Below, one piece after another: positions 1 through 12,031 of a stretch of 64,000 bases of DNA. Source of the DNA: Usnea hakonensis. Taxonomy: Eukaryota > Ascomycota > Lecanoromycetes > Lecanorales > Parmeliaceae. The stretch covers positions 6,414-70,413 of the forward strand of contig BLJB01000210.1 of the NCBI GenBank assembly GCA_013423325.1, given 5' to 3'. The translations under genes and the position numbers were made by a program. Within the stretch, counting starts at the first letter, position 1. The number at the start of each line of letters is the position of its first letter. The notes under the pieces are model-generated. The model made no database searches and had not been told where the DNA came from. It saw only the letters and a list, made by a program, of their open reading frames with translations.

Positions 1-50
1 ATTATATAATCGATTACATAATCGATTAATAATCGATTATCGATTATTTT
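1..50. repeat. AT-rich ATCGAT-containing short repeats
   Basis: The first 50 bases consist of repeated palindromic units built around AATCGATTA. A similar TAATCGATTA occurs at about 49,428, upstream of DIM1. From 51 to 737 I see no supportable gene; that stretch is the 3' flank of the decayed gene at 738-2612. Confidence 0.5.
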
Positions 51-737
51 GTCACCACAGAGGATACTGGGTCTGGGAAATCAGATTGTCCGTATGGCGG
101 TAAAATTAAGCGCTATAACCCTGCGCGGGGTAACCACTCGCTAGGGCACTTTAAATACGATTCTGTGTGTGTCTTATTCCTACGCGGAGGGGACATCGTC
201 GTATACACAATTTCGGACCATCTCTTGGAGTCGTACCAATATGAGAACCTGCCCCTGCGGTCTTGATCATAAGCTTCGAAATGCCCCTATATAGTATTGA
301 TTTTGAAGCAATTTTGAGGCGCTTCCTAATATACAGATGATATACAGCTAGCCACATAGTTCACAAGAAAGAGAAGCACGAATATCGGTGGTGCCAGCTA
401 AAACAACTCCCTGAATTCGCAGCCCGAGAACCGATGAAAGCTCAAAGTGGGGGCGAATCGGCATCTCGCATTTGGTATCTGGTAGTCAGAGCACATCGTC
501 AATGTGCAAGTAGGCCGCAAGTACATGGAACGGGAGTTGTTTGCGAGCTTTCCACGCCCGTTGACGATCATGCAGAACAGTCGTCATGTCATTTGAGGAG
601 CGATCTGTGGGAGAACGACTGGTCTTGACTTGGGGGCGACTGACTTGTTTGTTTCTCCTTTCTTTCTCGCTCATCATAATTGCCTCGCCCATGCTGGGAA
701 TACATCATACTGCCGGAGATGAAATGGTCGTTGCATT

Positions 738-2612
738 CTACGGTATATACACAATATTATGCCATGAATTCACATCTTTGAGAAGCGTGTCGAAACAATC
801 CCTAAGCATAGTACTTCTCAGGCAAGCTTTCATCGCTGCCAGAATAACCGCGGTGTAAGTCACTGTGAATGCTTCCGAGTTTCGCGCGCCGCCAGGATCG
901 ATCCTGTCAAGATCGATGTGGAAGGTCTGGAGCACACCCAATGCGGAAGGGACTATTATTTTAGCAGCTTCGAGATTGACAGTAATGTTTGAGGATCAGG
1001 TGGCATAGCGATTGGTAAAGCTGGGTTTGAAATTCTTGGTTCGTGATCATGAGAACGCCAATCATGACTGCAGCAATTCTACAGCCATCTCGCTGACCCA
1101 ACGACTCAAGTTCCGCGTCAAGAGCAACAAGCCTTTTCCAATATTTCCGAGTCGGCTGAATGCGGTGCTTTTGAAGATTCCGATGCAGTGATGATAGACA
1201 GTTAAGTAAAGGCTTCTGCTCGGAGTCAGAAATGTCCAGCGAATTGATACCATCGATGAGGCGAGACATCATGGGGCAAAGACGATGGGAAACATTTGTT
1301 AAAAGCCTCACGCCTAGGCCGACTTTCTTGGTTGGGAACAGATATCCTCCTAGATTCCATATGAGCCATAAAAGTGAACCCGCCATAGCCTATGCATCTG
1401 CGCGAAGAATGTATTTCGGGATATCTGAATCAGTACGCCAACCGTAAGAGTATTCTTCTCGACTACCCGGGGGAGTTCTGATCCATTAATTTCTAAAGGA
1501 ACTTCCGTTGAGAAGGAATAGTCTGCCAAATCTGCTAGCATTGTGGGCTTTGGGCGGAATTTTGCAAGCTTGAAAATTTCATCGTCAACAGCACGGATTA
1601 TGCGGAATATCTCACTCCTACCGTGATCGCGGCCCATGTCCTGGATTATATGGTATGTACTTGGATTGCCTGAGGTTTCAGAGGCCTCCCGATAAACCAC
1701 ACGACTTTCCTGCCCGTAACGTTCCCCCAGTCTGATTTCTCTTCGTCCGGGTATGGGTATGGGCTCCCTATTATCGTAGTCCTCTTCTGAATCACTATAT
1801 GATTCCTCGTCTGGATCTTCTGTTTCCCTTACAAGGGAAAGGTACTGCCTGCACTGGCTAGTGCAAAAAAATGGTATGCAGCCGAATGCTAGCATGAATA
1901 GACATTTCAAGGGCAACACATCTGGACAAAGCTTTGAGATCTCGTTGATGGGTCTTGGTTCGAAAATCAAGACACCTCCAAGAGTCTCACCACTCTGCGC
2001 AGTTCTATCAAGTACTCGAATCGATCCAGTCAAACCATCGAACACGTTTTCACGGGTTTCTTGGAGTACGATTTCCCCATCGTCCGAAATTGATCCACGT
2101 CTTCTTGGCGTTGAAATGACCTTGCGCTCGATCCGAGGGATCCTAACCCTCTCAGACCCTTTTCGCAGTCCATATCTACCGACAAGACCAAGGCCGAGTA
2201 TACAGAGACGGTGGACTGGCAGCAGAGTAGTTGCTCCTTCGATGACCAAATGATCTCCACGCTCGCAGTGGATGTTGTACGCAGCTACAAGGAATGTGAA
2301 ATTTACCCATGAAGATGGCGAATCTGCATATTTAAGCTTCGCAGCATCGATAGAGAAGTCATGAGTCGGGATAGGCGCATTTTTGAAGTGCGGTGCTTTG
2401 ACTTGCACCAGTAGAGATATTCCGGGGCCAGCACGGATACCTCTCGACAGGAAGCCGTTATTGTTGCGCCCAACTCTGGCAAGAGCTTGGTGACGCTGGG
2501 TTCGAGAAGCCCGCTAGACAAGGACAGGGCCAATGATACCAATAAGTGCAATGAGCGCGACAATTGCGGCAACCCGAGTGCCAACGAGGCCAGCGACATC
2601 TAAATTAGCCAT
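738..2612 (-). pseudogene. Decayed gene for an N-terminally membrane-anchored protein of unknown function
   Basis: The start is the ATG at 2612. Codons 1-32 give MANLDVAGLVGTRVAAIVAL followed by more hydrophobic residues, a typical signal anchor. Codon 33 (2516-2514) is TAG, and the same frame then runs open to 1350 through basic and acidic stretches. I expect Trp (TGG) at codon 33 because the next residues, RASRTQRHQALARVGRN, continue naturally; this is inference from remembered relatives. Near 1,390 the plausible reading switches to a second frame (961-1386, containing GSLLWLIWNLGGYLFP). Near 1,000 it switches back to a third segment (738-941, containing NSEAFTVTYTAVILAAMKACL). The first switch could be a 47-nt intron. 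The second has no visible splice donor and looks like a true frameshift. TGG to TAG is the change expected from mild RIP. Confidence 0.6.
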
Positions 2613-2977
2613 TGTCCAGCACTATGCGTACTAAAACACAATCCTGCCGTCTTGATTGTAAGCTCCTAAGCTTAGGAACGTCTATAGATACTTGAGGATG
2701 GTGATCGCTGGATGCCTTGCTGCGGCTGACCCTCGACAGATCAAACAAGGCTGAAGCCTCATCTGCACGTGTTATGCGAGACGATAATGATCATGCATGT
2801 GTTGCACCATAATGGTGGGGCATGCATGCCCACCAACAAATAGCCATCGCCCTAGATATTAGACAACCAGCAGCTGCTCAAATTCGGCCATTTGCAAACA
2901 ACACAGTACACGAATCAAGACAAACTTGACGAAAATTGCCCTGCTATGCCGCTCTCTCCACACGTTATAATTGACAT

Positions 2978-5171
2978 CTATCTGCCGCCATTGGAACTTT
3001 TTAAATGAGCACTTGAGCCTCGAAATAGGCTCTGCCATATGAAGGCTTCGCTTAGCAGTAATTCGATATCTTTCTCCGTCCAATCTCGCGTGGGTAAAGC
3101 TTGCAAGAACATCATGGTCTCCTAGCGTGCCTGTCAACCTCAACTCGTAAGAGATCAAGGTCTAAGAGAAGCTCAACGCACCTGAAAATCCATCTTCACC
3201 AGCCGCTCAGACCATTTTACCAAGAAAGCTGCACATACGTACAAGTGGAATTCCGAAAATCCTTGCTCCTCAGCCATATACGTGTCCCACATGCGGATGG
3301 TATTTTTAACCGACACCTCTCGCATCAGTAGACAATTCATCCATCGAAAGCTGAACTGCATAAACTCCACGCCCTCGCTCTCAAGATGTTTCGCTAAACT
3401 TGCATCAATTCTGGTGGTCAAGTCGCGAAGAGCGCTGACCTGGCGCACGATTCCTGGCTGAGCATGTATGTAATTATCTTGTATGCCATCAAGCAGTTTA
3501 GTGAGGCACCAGAAGGAGTCAGCCTCTACGGCATCTAAGACCGGCTTCGGAAGCTGCCCTGGATCCATACCACTTTCAACGTTATTGTCTGTAATGTAGC
3601 TGCCGAGAAAGACCTGCCAGAATGGTGTGACAAGGTCGTTAATCCCTTGCACATAGCCGCTGGCAGGATGACGGATTGCCCAGACATAGAGTATGCGTTC
3701 GAGAGAGCGTTGAGTGGCTTCATAGCTGTAGAGTTGCAGATGAGGGCTTGTCCGAGGTACATCTATCGAAATCTGATGCCACAACGCTTCGTCGAGGCCG
3801 CGAACTCGCGTTTGGCTACTCATCGATGTCCGACCATTGGAAGCGTTGGAGGCGTTACCACCTCGCTCGAAAGCCTGCCGCACGCCGTCCAGGTAGGCCT
3901 TTCGCTTGCGCTCGAGGGTTGCAACACGTCGTTCGCTGCTTGTTGGAAGGTAACCGAGCAGAAGCTGCCATGACATGGCGCGCACCTCTTCGGGTATGCC
4001 GGACCAAGCCGAGTCCCGAAGATCCGATAATGGGATGGAACTTGCTTGAAGGATTCGCTTGAATTTATTGATGCGAGATAATCGGGTAGAATGAGCTTCT
4101 GCTTCTTTGGGAGTTGCGTTTTCAGGAACCGGAGGGTGATTGATTAGATGGAGAGAGTTTGCAGGATCTACAAATAAGAGCTCAGTACCTTCCCAGATTA
4201 CATTCGAAAGGAAACAAACCGCGCAATATATCTTTGTATTGGGGCCTTAAAATCTTCCCTTCGCTTTGCTTTGCTGTAGGATAGATCGGAGCCCCTCGTT
4301 CTTCCGCAATGTCCGAGCTGTTTGCTCTTGCTCGTCCATTTAGCCGCTCAGGTGTAAGCGTCGAGTTGATGCCGTTGCTACCCTTGCCAAGCCCTCCACC
4401 AGGGTCGTTGGTCTTCTTATTGGGTATCCTTTTTTTTGCTTCTCTGCTCATACTAGATATACTTGGCAGTCCAAACTCATCCTCATCTGCATTCTCATTA
4501 TAGAAGTAGCGTTCAGTGTCGTCTTCATCTTCATCAAGCTTCTCATGACCGGTGTCCCAATCAGAGTTGGTCTGTGATAGGAGTTGAGGATATGTGAGTC
4601 GCTTCGGGGGCGAAGAAAGAGCGGAATTGGTTCTTGGAGGCGGGGTTGGCGCGTTGCGGATATTGCCTCTGGACAAAGATGGAGGTGTTTGAGGTCTCGA
4701 CGTCGTGGGTGTTAAAGATCTCCAGCGTTGTCAGTGGAAGCCTGGTATACGTACAGGACACGGCTCACAAGGAATCGAATTTCAAAATATCCGCGTGCGA
4801 GTACGATGCACCAACGACCATATTGGGGTCTGCAGCCTTTGAGGAGACATTTCTGGAATTGCTTGGCCTGTTACGCCAAAATGGAGAGGTACTTTTGCTG
4901 AAGAGGGTCAGCTGGAGCCTGTCCGGGCGTTGGAAATGCTCATAGAACTGCTCAGTAAGCACATACTCGCTAGAACCTGTTGATCGATGGACATTTTAGC
5001 ACAAACCAAATTGATGCGTACAGGCAGACTCTGAATGTTCAAGACATAGATGTAAAGCACGAACCAACCTGAACCATTTCCTGCCCATAGCACGCTTCGT
5101 CAGAGAAGGTTTCGCAACAAAGCAATCTTGGGGTCAATACATACCTGGCTAGGAGGCTTTTTGGAGCTCAT
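2978..5171 (-). CDS. GYP1: GYP1-type TBC-domain Rab GTPase-activating protein
   Basis: It stimulates GTP hydrolysis by Rab/Ypt proteins at the Golgi (family knowledge: Gyp1/TBC1D22). Exons on the minus strand: 5171-5145 (MSSKKPPSQ), an exon ending at 4769 whose start is unresolved (about 4,900-4,960), 4719-4220, 4167-3182 and 3121-2978. The last introns are 49, 52 and 60 nt with matching phases. The N-terminal third is Ser/Pro-rich with an acidic patch. The TBC domain shows the arginine-finger motif IxxDxxR (ISIDVPR) and the YxQ glutamine finger (YVQGIND). The C-terminus ends with a conserved-looking stretch containing IELLLSEAFIWQSLFRGSSAHL in two parts across exon 5. Length is about 600 aa. 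It is transcribed divergently from HRP1. Only the second-exon acceptor is doubtful. Confidence 0.9.
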
Positions 5172-5666
5172 GCTGTTTGCTATAAGTGCAGCAATCGATA
5201 GTGAAGACCAAATTAAGGGCAAGCCCGCTGCAGCACGGATATCGCCATTGTGCAAAGAGCTCTAAGGTAGGTACAAAAGCAGACTAGCAGTCTAGAAGCG
5301 GCTAGCTAGTGTTGGATTAGCCGCTACCCGCCATTCAGGTTGAACCTTCCAACTTGCTTACCACCTCTTCTCCTTGTCCACTACTCCCCTTCGCCCATCA
5401 ATGTTCAATACCCGAATTTTGATAGACTGTATACTTTCCTGTTTTCGCGAGTCATCGTGCTTTGATACGTATATCGGCATTTCTCACTAATCTTGTCATC
5501 CCAATTACCTGAAGTCCTTTTTCCATTACTGCTACTCACTGCCAGTCACTACCAGAATCGCAGTTTAACTACTAGCTATCTGCAAGCTCTGCATCTGGTA
5601 CGGGTCGCATCGACTGCTTTTCAATACCATCAAAATTAAAATTCTACACTTCCACTCGGATCCAGG
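5172..5666. promoter_or_regulatory. Divergent promoter between GYP1 and HRP1
   Basis: These 495 bases separate the two start codons and must hold both promoters and 5' leaders. The HRP1 side (5,345-5,640) is rich in pyrimidine runs, common in fungal core promoters. I see no clear TATA box. Confidence 0.5.
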
Positions 5667-8600
5667 ATGACTGAGCCGGAGGAACTCGAAGAGGACCTCT
5701 TCGCAGACCTGTGAGTCAAATTACTATGTTTTTGCGCCACTGAATGCTCTACAACATACAACAGTATGTCATAGACTAACTCGTCTTTCTTTTCCGCAGC
5801 TATGACGCAGACGATACAGCAGCGAAACCTGAACCCTCGCTACCAGACTTCCCGCCAGAGCCCGTACAAGCTTCAGCTCCAATTCCTAACGAAAAGACTG
5901 CAATTGTGAGTGACATGAATCAAGAGCCGAAAGATGAAGAATTTGGAAATGCACCTGTGAAAGATGAGGCAATATATGGAAACGACCAGAATGGCGATAG
6001 CGGGCCATCGTGGAACGCCGGGCAGTCAAACGGAAGAAGTGCGCATCAATACAATGATGCAGCAATGGAGCAGGAGCCAGCACCAATTGGGATTAAAGAG
6101 GACGGGTAAGTTCAAGGCTCATGTTCTATTTCTAGCGTTTGTTTTGCTGCCTTTGCTTTTTGCTTTTGGTCTGCGTGCCCGTACTTTGCAGGGTTGCAAT
6201 TCTATGGGAATGTCCGATATGAAGCATGATGAGATTGCCAGCCTCAAAGTGCAGTAGCCCAATGGATAAAGCCGACGAAATATAAAGTCAAGCAAGGAGG
6301 ATGAGACGAGGGAAAATCCGGCTAGACCTCCGAAATGGAAGTTCCTACGTGATTGAATGCTGGAATTCGCCTCTACAGTCTGCGAGTCTCGTGAGGATGA
6401 TTGGACAATGATGGCAGGCTAGGGTCGGGGCAGTGTCTGAAGCATTACTTGAACGGTCTGCAGCTTGGGTGGTTTGGCTCAGAAGCTGATGGCCTGCGTC
6501 TTGAAGCATATTCGGCTCTACCTAAACGCGAACAGGATTTCTTTATGAGTTGGGCAGATAGAGCGGGATAAGTGGATCAGTATACCCACTGCCCGACACC
6601 CGGACTGCCTCGTTGCCTCATAATAGTACCACTACTGCTGCTACATAGCTTATTGTCGATACTATCTTCATAGAGCAGGTTAGGATGCAGACGCCCATGT
6701 CTGGCCATGCTTAGCTTTCAGCGAAGTATAGTGGCCGCGTACCGGTACCTAGCATACGACTTTATAGCAAAAGACGAATCATCCACGTGTACATTGATCA
6801 GTCCTTGTACTCTGTGGTACGTGGTATGCTACCTGCCATCATCCCCACCTCCATGTCAAAGCCGAAAGTGTGTTTGATGACAAAGGCTTCACCATTTCCT
6901 GGCACGCACTCAAATACTCACAACGAATGCCACACTCTACTTTGAAGGGGTTCTAGAACATTTCAACTCCCTTCCGAGGGCTATTACGACAAGTAATTAA
7001 CGACTCCAATTCGAATACATTTCTAGGATGCTGGATACCGAGTTGGACTCACTTGAACGTTTTTCTTTTACCAATGTTGCCTTTCATGTATTTATGTTTT
7101 CTGTCTGTTTTCAAACCGTTGGCGTGATACTCGGCGCTGATAATTGCGTTTGGCGTGTAGAAAAATGTTCATTGGTGGTTTGAATTGGGAAACTACCGAC
7201 CGTACGTACATTCAGCCCTAAAGATCCTATGTGTTAAAAACCGTTCTCGACTGACGACTTTCTCCAGAATCTCTGAAGGAATACTTCTCTACCTTTGGGG
7301 AAGTACAAGAATGCACCGTCATGCGCGATGGCGCCAGTGGTCGATCACGTGGATTTGGCTTCCTCACGTTTAGGGACCCCAAGACAGTCAACGTAGTGAT
7401 GGTAAAGGAACACTACTTGGATGGCAAGATTGTAAGACCCGACATATCTACTTCCACCAAAACCCCCATGAGGCTCCCTTCTCCCAATTCCAGAACCAAA
7501 AGCTCACTATCTTCCAAGATCGACCCCAAGCGGGCAATCCCTCGTGACGAACAAGAGCGCACAAGCAAGATCTTCGTCGGTGGTGTCAGCCAAGACGCGA
7601 ATGAACATGTATTCAAAGAGTACTTCGCCCAGTTTGGACGGGTCGTCGATGCCACACTCATGATGGACAAAGACACTGGCCGTCCTCGAGGTTTCGGTTT
7701 CGTCACTTTCGACAGTGAAGCCGCCGTCGACGCCACTCTAGCAGGCGATCTCCAAATTCTGGGAAAGCCTATCGAAGTCAAGAAAGCGGAACCTCGAGGC
7801 AACATGCGCGAAGACGAACCCCAAGGCCGACGTGGTGGACGCGGTGGCGGCCGTGGAGGCAAAGACTTTCGAGATAACGACCGCGGCTTCGACAACAACT
7901 CCAACCAGAGTCAAGGCAACCAGAACCAGCAAGGTGGCCAAAACATGATGGGCGGCATGACGCCCCAAATGATGGCGCAATACTGGCAGAAGATGCAGCA
8001 ATACTTCACCACCATGCAGCAACAAATGGCTTCCGCCGCCGCGATGCAGAACGGAGGCATGGGAGGTATGGGCGCCATGAATCCAGCTATGATGCAGCAA
8101 ATGCAACAAATGCAGCAAATGAAAGCCATGCAACAGATGCAACAGGCTCAAATGGTTCGACAACAAGGCTCCCAGTCGCCACTGCCACAGAGTCCAGGCG
8201 CTCAGGGCGGCATGCAGGGCATGAACCCAGCGATGCTGCAACAAATGCAACAAATGCAGCAGATGCAAATGCAACAAGCCCAAGCCCAACAGCAACAACA
8301 AGGCGGAGGCGGTAGCTTCAACGGCGGAGGTCCCATGGGCGCCAGTCCCGGCCCCGGTTTCGGCCCTGGAGTCGCCCGACGGGGCACACCAGGCTACAAC
8401 GCACAAGACCAACTCGCCTTTGAGCAGCAGAAATACGAACAACAGCAAGCGCGCCGCGCCGCGCAGGAAGCGCAGCAGATGCAATCGTACCAGCAAGGGG
8501 GCCCAACGTCTTGGGAGGGCATGTACGACGACGTGCCGCAGCCGGGCGGTAGGGGTGGTGGGAGCGGAGGCAGAGGCGGGAGCAGAGGCAGTGCGGGACC

Positions 8601-8739
8601 GCCGGCCGGAGCACCGAGTGCGCCTGCGAACGCGCCGACGGGACCGAAGAATGCGGGGAAGCCGGGGGCGAATTATCGGGGCGGGCATGGTGGCAGAGGG
8701 GGTCATAGGGGGTTTCATCCTTATAGTAGGAATGGTTAA
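5667..8739 (+). CDS. HRP1: Two-RRM heterogeneous nuclear ribonucleoprotein HRP1/Nab4-like (cleavage factor IB)
   Basis: This is an RNA-binding protein for mRNA 3'-end processing and export (family knowledge). Exons: 5667-5710, 5800-6105, 7161-7201, 7268-7431 and 7519-8739, giving 591 aa; all phases match. The start MTEPEELEEDLFADLYDADD is acidic. RRM1 begins GKMFIGGLNW and has RNP1 RSRGFGFLTF. RRM2 begins SKIFVGGVSQ and has RNP1 RPRGFGFVTF. A linker with IDPKRAIPRDEQERTSK joins them, which is diagnostic of the Hrp1/Musashi-like group. The C-terminal half holds RGG clusters, then long Met/Gln-rich repeats (MQQMQQM) and more RGG motifs near the end, as expected for a low-complexity, arginine-methylated tail. 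Intron 2 is 1,055 nt, far longer than any other intron here. Confidence 0.93.
6106..7160 (+). other. Unusually long intron of HRP1
   Basis: Donor GTAAGT at 6106; acceptor TAG ending at 7160, with CTGAT about 20 nt upstream as a possible branch point. The phases on both sides (GG plus A giving Gly, then KMFIGG) force this join. Nothing inside looks like a protein gene or a transposon end. Confidence 0.75.
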
Positions 8740-9670
8740 TTGGATTAGGGGAGGGCGGTCGAATTGTTACTTGGCAGAACTGAGAGAAAGAGGATTTCCT
8801 TTCAAAAGCAGAATCCACCAATTTCACCTCGTGACGCTGCATCACCTCCACGGCGTACAATGGAAATAAGACAGGACCTACTTGCAGCAGCATTTAATCA
8901 TATATGTGGTTTATAGGCTCAGCCAGAGAATAGGAAAGCCATTGTACCAATGTACCAACGCCATTAGGATTTGAATCCAAAACCATTTCAGTAAACATAG
9001 CCTCCGCGAACGCAGTTAGGCCTATACTCCCCGAAGGTAGATCAAGTCAATTCCCAGGCTAAGACCAATCAAGGCGAGTATAATTTCAACAAATGATGTC
9101 GCCCCTTTACGCGTGATTTTCTGATAAATCTGCTGATTGACTTTACAATTCCGCTTCTTCATTTATGATATAGCGATTTGACACCCTGGGTGAGCACTGG
9201 AAAGAGGAGAGAAGCAAGCGCAACGGAGTACATGTTGGCTGGTAGTCGACATCACCTATCGCCAACTGGGTAGTAACATTTGTGTCAGAGGATTTGGAAT
9301 TCAGCCAATAGATGGCTAGTGTGTTCATGACTAGGTAATCACGCACTAGCAATAACACCAGTACACCACTCTCCTTCATCAATGCTTCATGCAATTACAT
9401 AGTAACAATACAATAGTAATCAATCACGACCAGAACTCTCTTCAGGATGATGGGTTGATAATCAGCATGTTCCAACGGAGAACTACTAGTGTTGGACCAA
9501 TATTGTCTAACATCATAAGCGATTGTGGGTAGCAAAGAGCTTCAACAAATCATCCTTCATTCCAGCCCAATGCCCCACCAAACCATCTCATTACGTTACT
9601 GCGTTATTCTCTCTCCTGTTCGCCACACCTTCGTGTCCCTAGCCCTCCTCGCAAGATGCAAAGTCCCAGC
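8740..9670. other. Intergenic region, HRP1 3' side
   Basis: It contains the 3' UTR of HRP1 and the 3' flank of the minus-strand small secreted protein gene. I see no RNA gene, repeat or coding frame I can support. Confidence 0.4.
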
Positions 9671-10034
9671 CTACTCGCTGGCGGCAATCAACTTGTGCAA
9701 GTGGTCCACATTGGTGATCTCGCTGGGAGGCCTGCAGCAGCAGCAGATTTCCTTATCTTTTGCACTCCATGAATTAGCAGATTCTACCGGCACCAATCAG
9801 CTCATTGGCAAAGCATTGTGACTCACTTTGCTCGGCCAGCTCGGCCTCGGTGAAGTAGCCTTCGATTTGCGAAGCAGTGGTTAGCTACGCAGCTATATAA
9901 TAGCCTCTTTAGAGGGTCCTACCATAATTGATGGCACGACTGAGAAGCACACCAGCCGGGCTAGAGTCGACGGTGGGAGAGGTAGCGACCATAGTAGCCA
10001 GAGTGGCGATGACAGCGAAGATGGAGAATTGCAT
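9671..10034 (-). CDS. Small secreted protein (76 aa) with four consecutive cysteines
   Basis: Three exons, each too short to stand out alone: 10034-9923, 9859-9827 and 9756-9671. The introns (63 and 70 nt) have GT donors, AG acceptors and, in the first, a CTAAC branch point; all phases close to a TAG stop. The first 20 residues, MQFSIFAVIATLATMVATSP, are a good signal peptide. The mature part has TEAELAEQNKEICCCCRPP and ends in an acidic/His-containing tail. I know of no family. There are no KR sites or internal repeats, so it does not look like a RiPP precursor. A candidate effector or surface peptide is possible by inference from size, secretion and the Cys cluster. A TATATAA lies about 110 bp upstream. 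Confidence 0.7.
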
Positions 10035-10143
10035 TTCTGTGATTGGTCTTTGGGTAAGACAGTGTTATAATGCGATTGAAGACTGACTAGGGTTTGTGCT
10101 GAACTGATGATGAATGGAAAGTGATAGAGTGGATAAACAGAGG

Positions 10144-10151
10144 TTTATATA
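10144..10151 (-). promoter_or_regulatory. TATA box of the small secreted protein gene
   Basis: On the minus strand this reads TATATAAA, about 110 bp upstream of the ATG at 10034. It is the clearest TATA element near a gene start in the left part of the window. Confidence 0.4.
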
Positions 10152-12031
10152 TGCAAGTTGATAGAATCGAAGATGGGTTTGTGTGGTCCGCCTAATTTCT
10201 TGAAGCTCTTCCTTTGATCTGACCGGCCTTGTCTCCAGACTGAGGCATGCCCTTACCAGAAAGGAAGCTCCGCATACATCAACACATCCAAACTTCCAGT
10301 CTTCTCCCCACGTGGTGCTTTTTGGCTGTCTAACACACCGTCACGCGCCGCTTTGGTTTCGCTGTCAAAGGGTTACCCCTTCAAAACCTCTTATCGTATA
10401 TGCAATGTGATTGATTCCGTTGCACTTGCTGTTGCATGATAAAGGCCGAATTTAACTGAGTCCAGATCATTCACAACCAATATGAACAGGCGGCTAGACC
10501 GTGACTCGCAGGCTCCGGGTCGCTTGAAAGATGGTAAATGCAAAAACAGCTGCCTCTCTACCTTACGTCTTCCGGTGCCTCGGGGAAAACTTGACTTGAC
10601 TCGTGACTCTTTACAGTGCGCTTGAAAGGGCAATAATAGCTCCCTACAAGCAAGATAGCGACTCATTGGGAAGTTTGTTCCAGATCAGACGGCAGTGATG
10701 AAGTCCAGCGTTCTGCTGAATTCTTCTTTTGTCGGGTCCGAGGGCTGGAATTTTCCGCCTTCCTCTTTAAGTTCAGATAATCATCGCGGCGGGCTTGATC
10801 ATATTTTCTGGTCAACATCTGACTACGTTGCGCTGAGTCAGGTGCCTCATAGATAGACGGGATGATACGCTAGAGAAATGCCTCGCTTCTGTATTGCAGT
10901 CGCGACGGAAGATATACTATGCGGTCATTAGCCAACTGGGCAGTTTTCAGCGAAAGCATGTTTTCCCAGCATCAGATATGCCTCAACAGCTTCACATATC
11001 ATGTGCTTCTGTCTGTGATTGCATCCACAAGTTATATTAGAGACTTACGAGTGATCGTGAGATGATACCCCCAAATTTCAGATCAATAGAGGGTGCTCAC
11101 CCCGCATGGATATCCCATGGGCCAGTGCCTAGGTTCTACTAAAGCTTGGCAGAACATTATGACAAGCCTTTCTAACGGGAAGGTTCAATAGAGAAAGAGA
11201 ATTTCAAAAAGAGAAACTTTAATACTGAATGTTTTCTCTTCTCTGCAGCGAGGAGCCCTGCATATTCTAGCCGCGTGTGCATTACCTAGGTACCTTGCCT
11301 TTACGCACATGAAGCCTCCATAATCGAGCTACTAGCTTCTTCTATACTGCTCAGATTTAGAGCCGGACCACAGCGCTTGAGCAGTCCAGTGGATTACTGT
11401 TAAAGCGAAATAGAGCAAGGCTAGTCCCCATTGCTGCATGTCAAAGTTCAAAAGCTGTTCCCCGCTCCCACGTGTCTGCGAACATTTGGCTGGCTGCAGT
11501 GTTGTCGCTCTTTTTTTTTTCTTTTCTTTTTTTTAGCTTATCTACCAGTCGGGTGAAGCGCTCCAGACAGCACAGCTTGAAACAGTCTGGGGAGTTTCCA
11601 GGCCAGGGAATACCATTATTTGTCACCCCAAACACTTGGTGAATGCACATATCCTTTTTTGGTTGTCTCAAAGATTTGTTGGGACTGCAGGTGCTGATAT
11701 GCATAGACTGCTCTAGCGAAGACAAACACGTCGAGATGTTTTCGGGACGAGCCACTTTGTACCATCTCGTGACACTCAACTGACAAAGCCAAATAGTCCG
11801 TTCGCAGTTTGAAAAAGTCACTACAGATTGCGACCATTCGGAGCGCTTGTGGGTAGTTGCGGCAAATGCTAGACCGATGGGTAGAAACTTGCACCAGACA
11901 GGCCTCTCTCTCACTCCCCCTCTCGGAGAAACACATGATCGAGCCTTTCGTTATTATACAACAACATTCAATTGTCTTTCTCTGACCCCGAGGGACACCA
12001 GTATCCTCTTTTCGCTACGAAGTAAATTACC
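10152..12031. other. Gene-poor intergenic region
   Basis: About 1.9 kb without a frame I can support. It has a T-rich tract at about 11,511-11,536 and presumably holds the promoters of the small secreted protein (left) and the UstYa-like gene (right). Confidence 0.4.

Noticed and set aside
7738..8718. Long minus-strand frames (up to 326 codons) opposite HRP1
   Set aside because: Mirror of Gly/Gln/Met-rich coding sequence; His/Leu-rich translation without domains.
9671..10034. RiPP precursor for the nearby UstYa-like enzyme
   Set aside because: No repeated core peptides or KR processing sites in the 76-aa protein.
9671..10034. Hydrophobin
   Set aside because: Only four cysteines, all consecutive; hydrophobins need eight in a set pattern.
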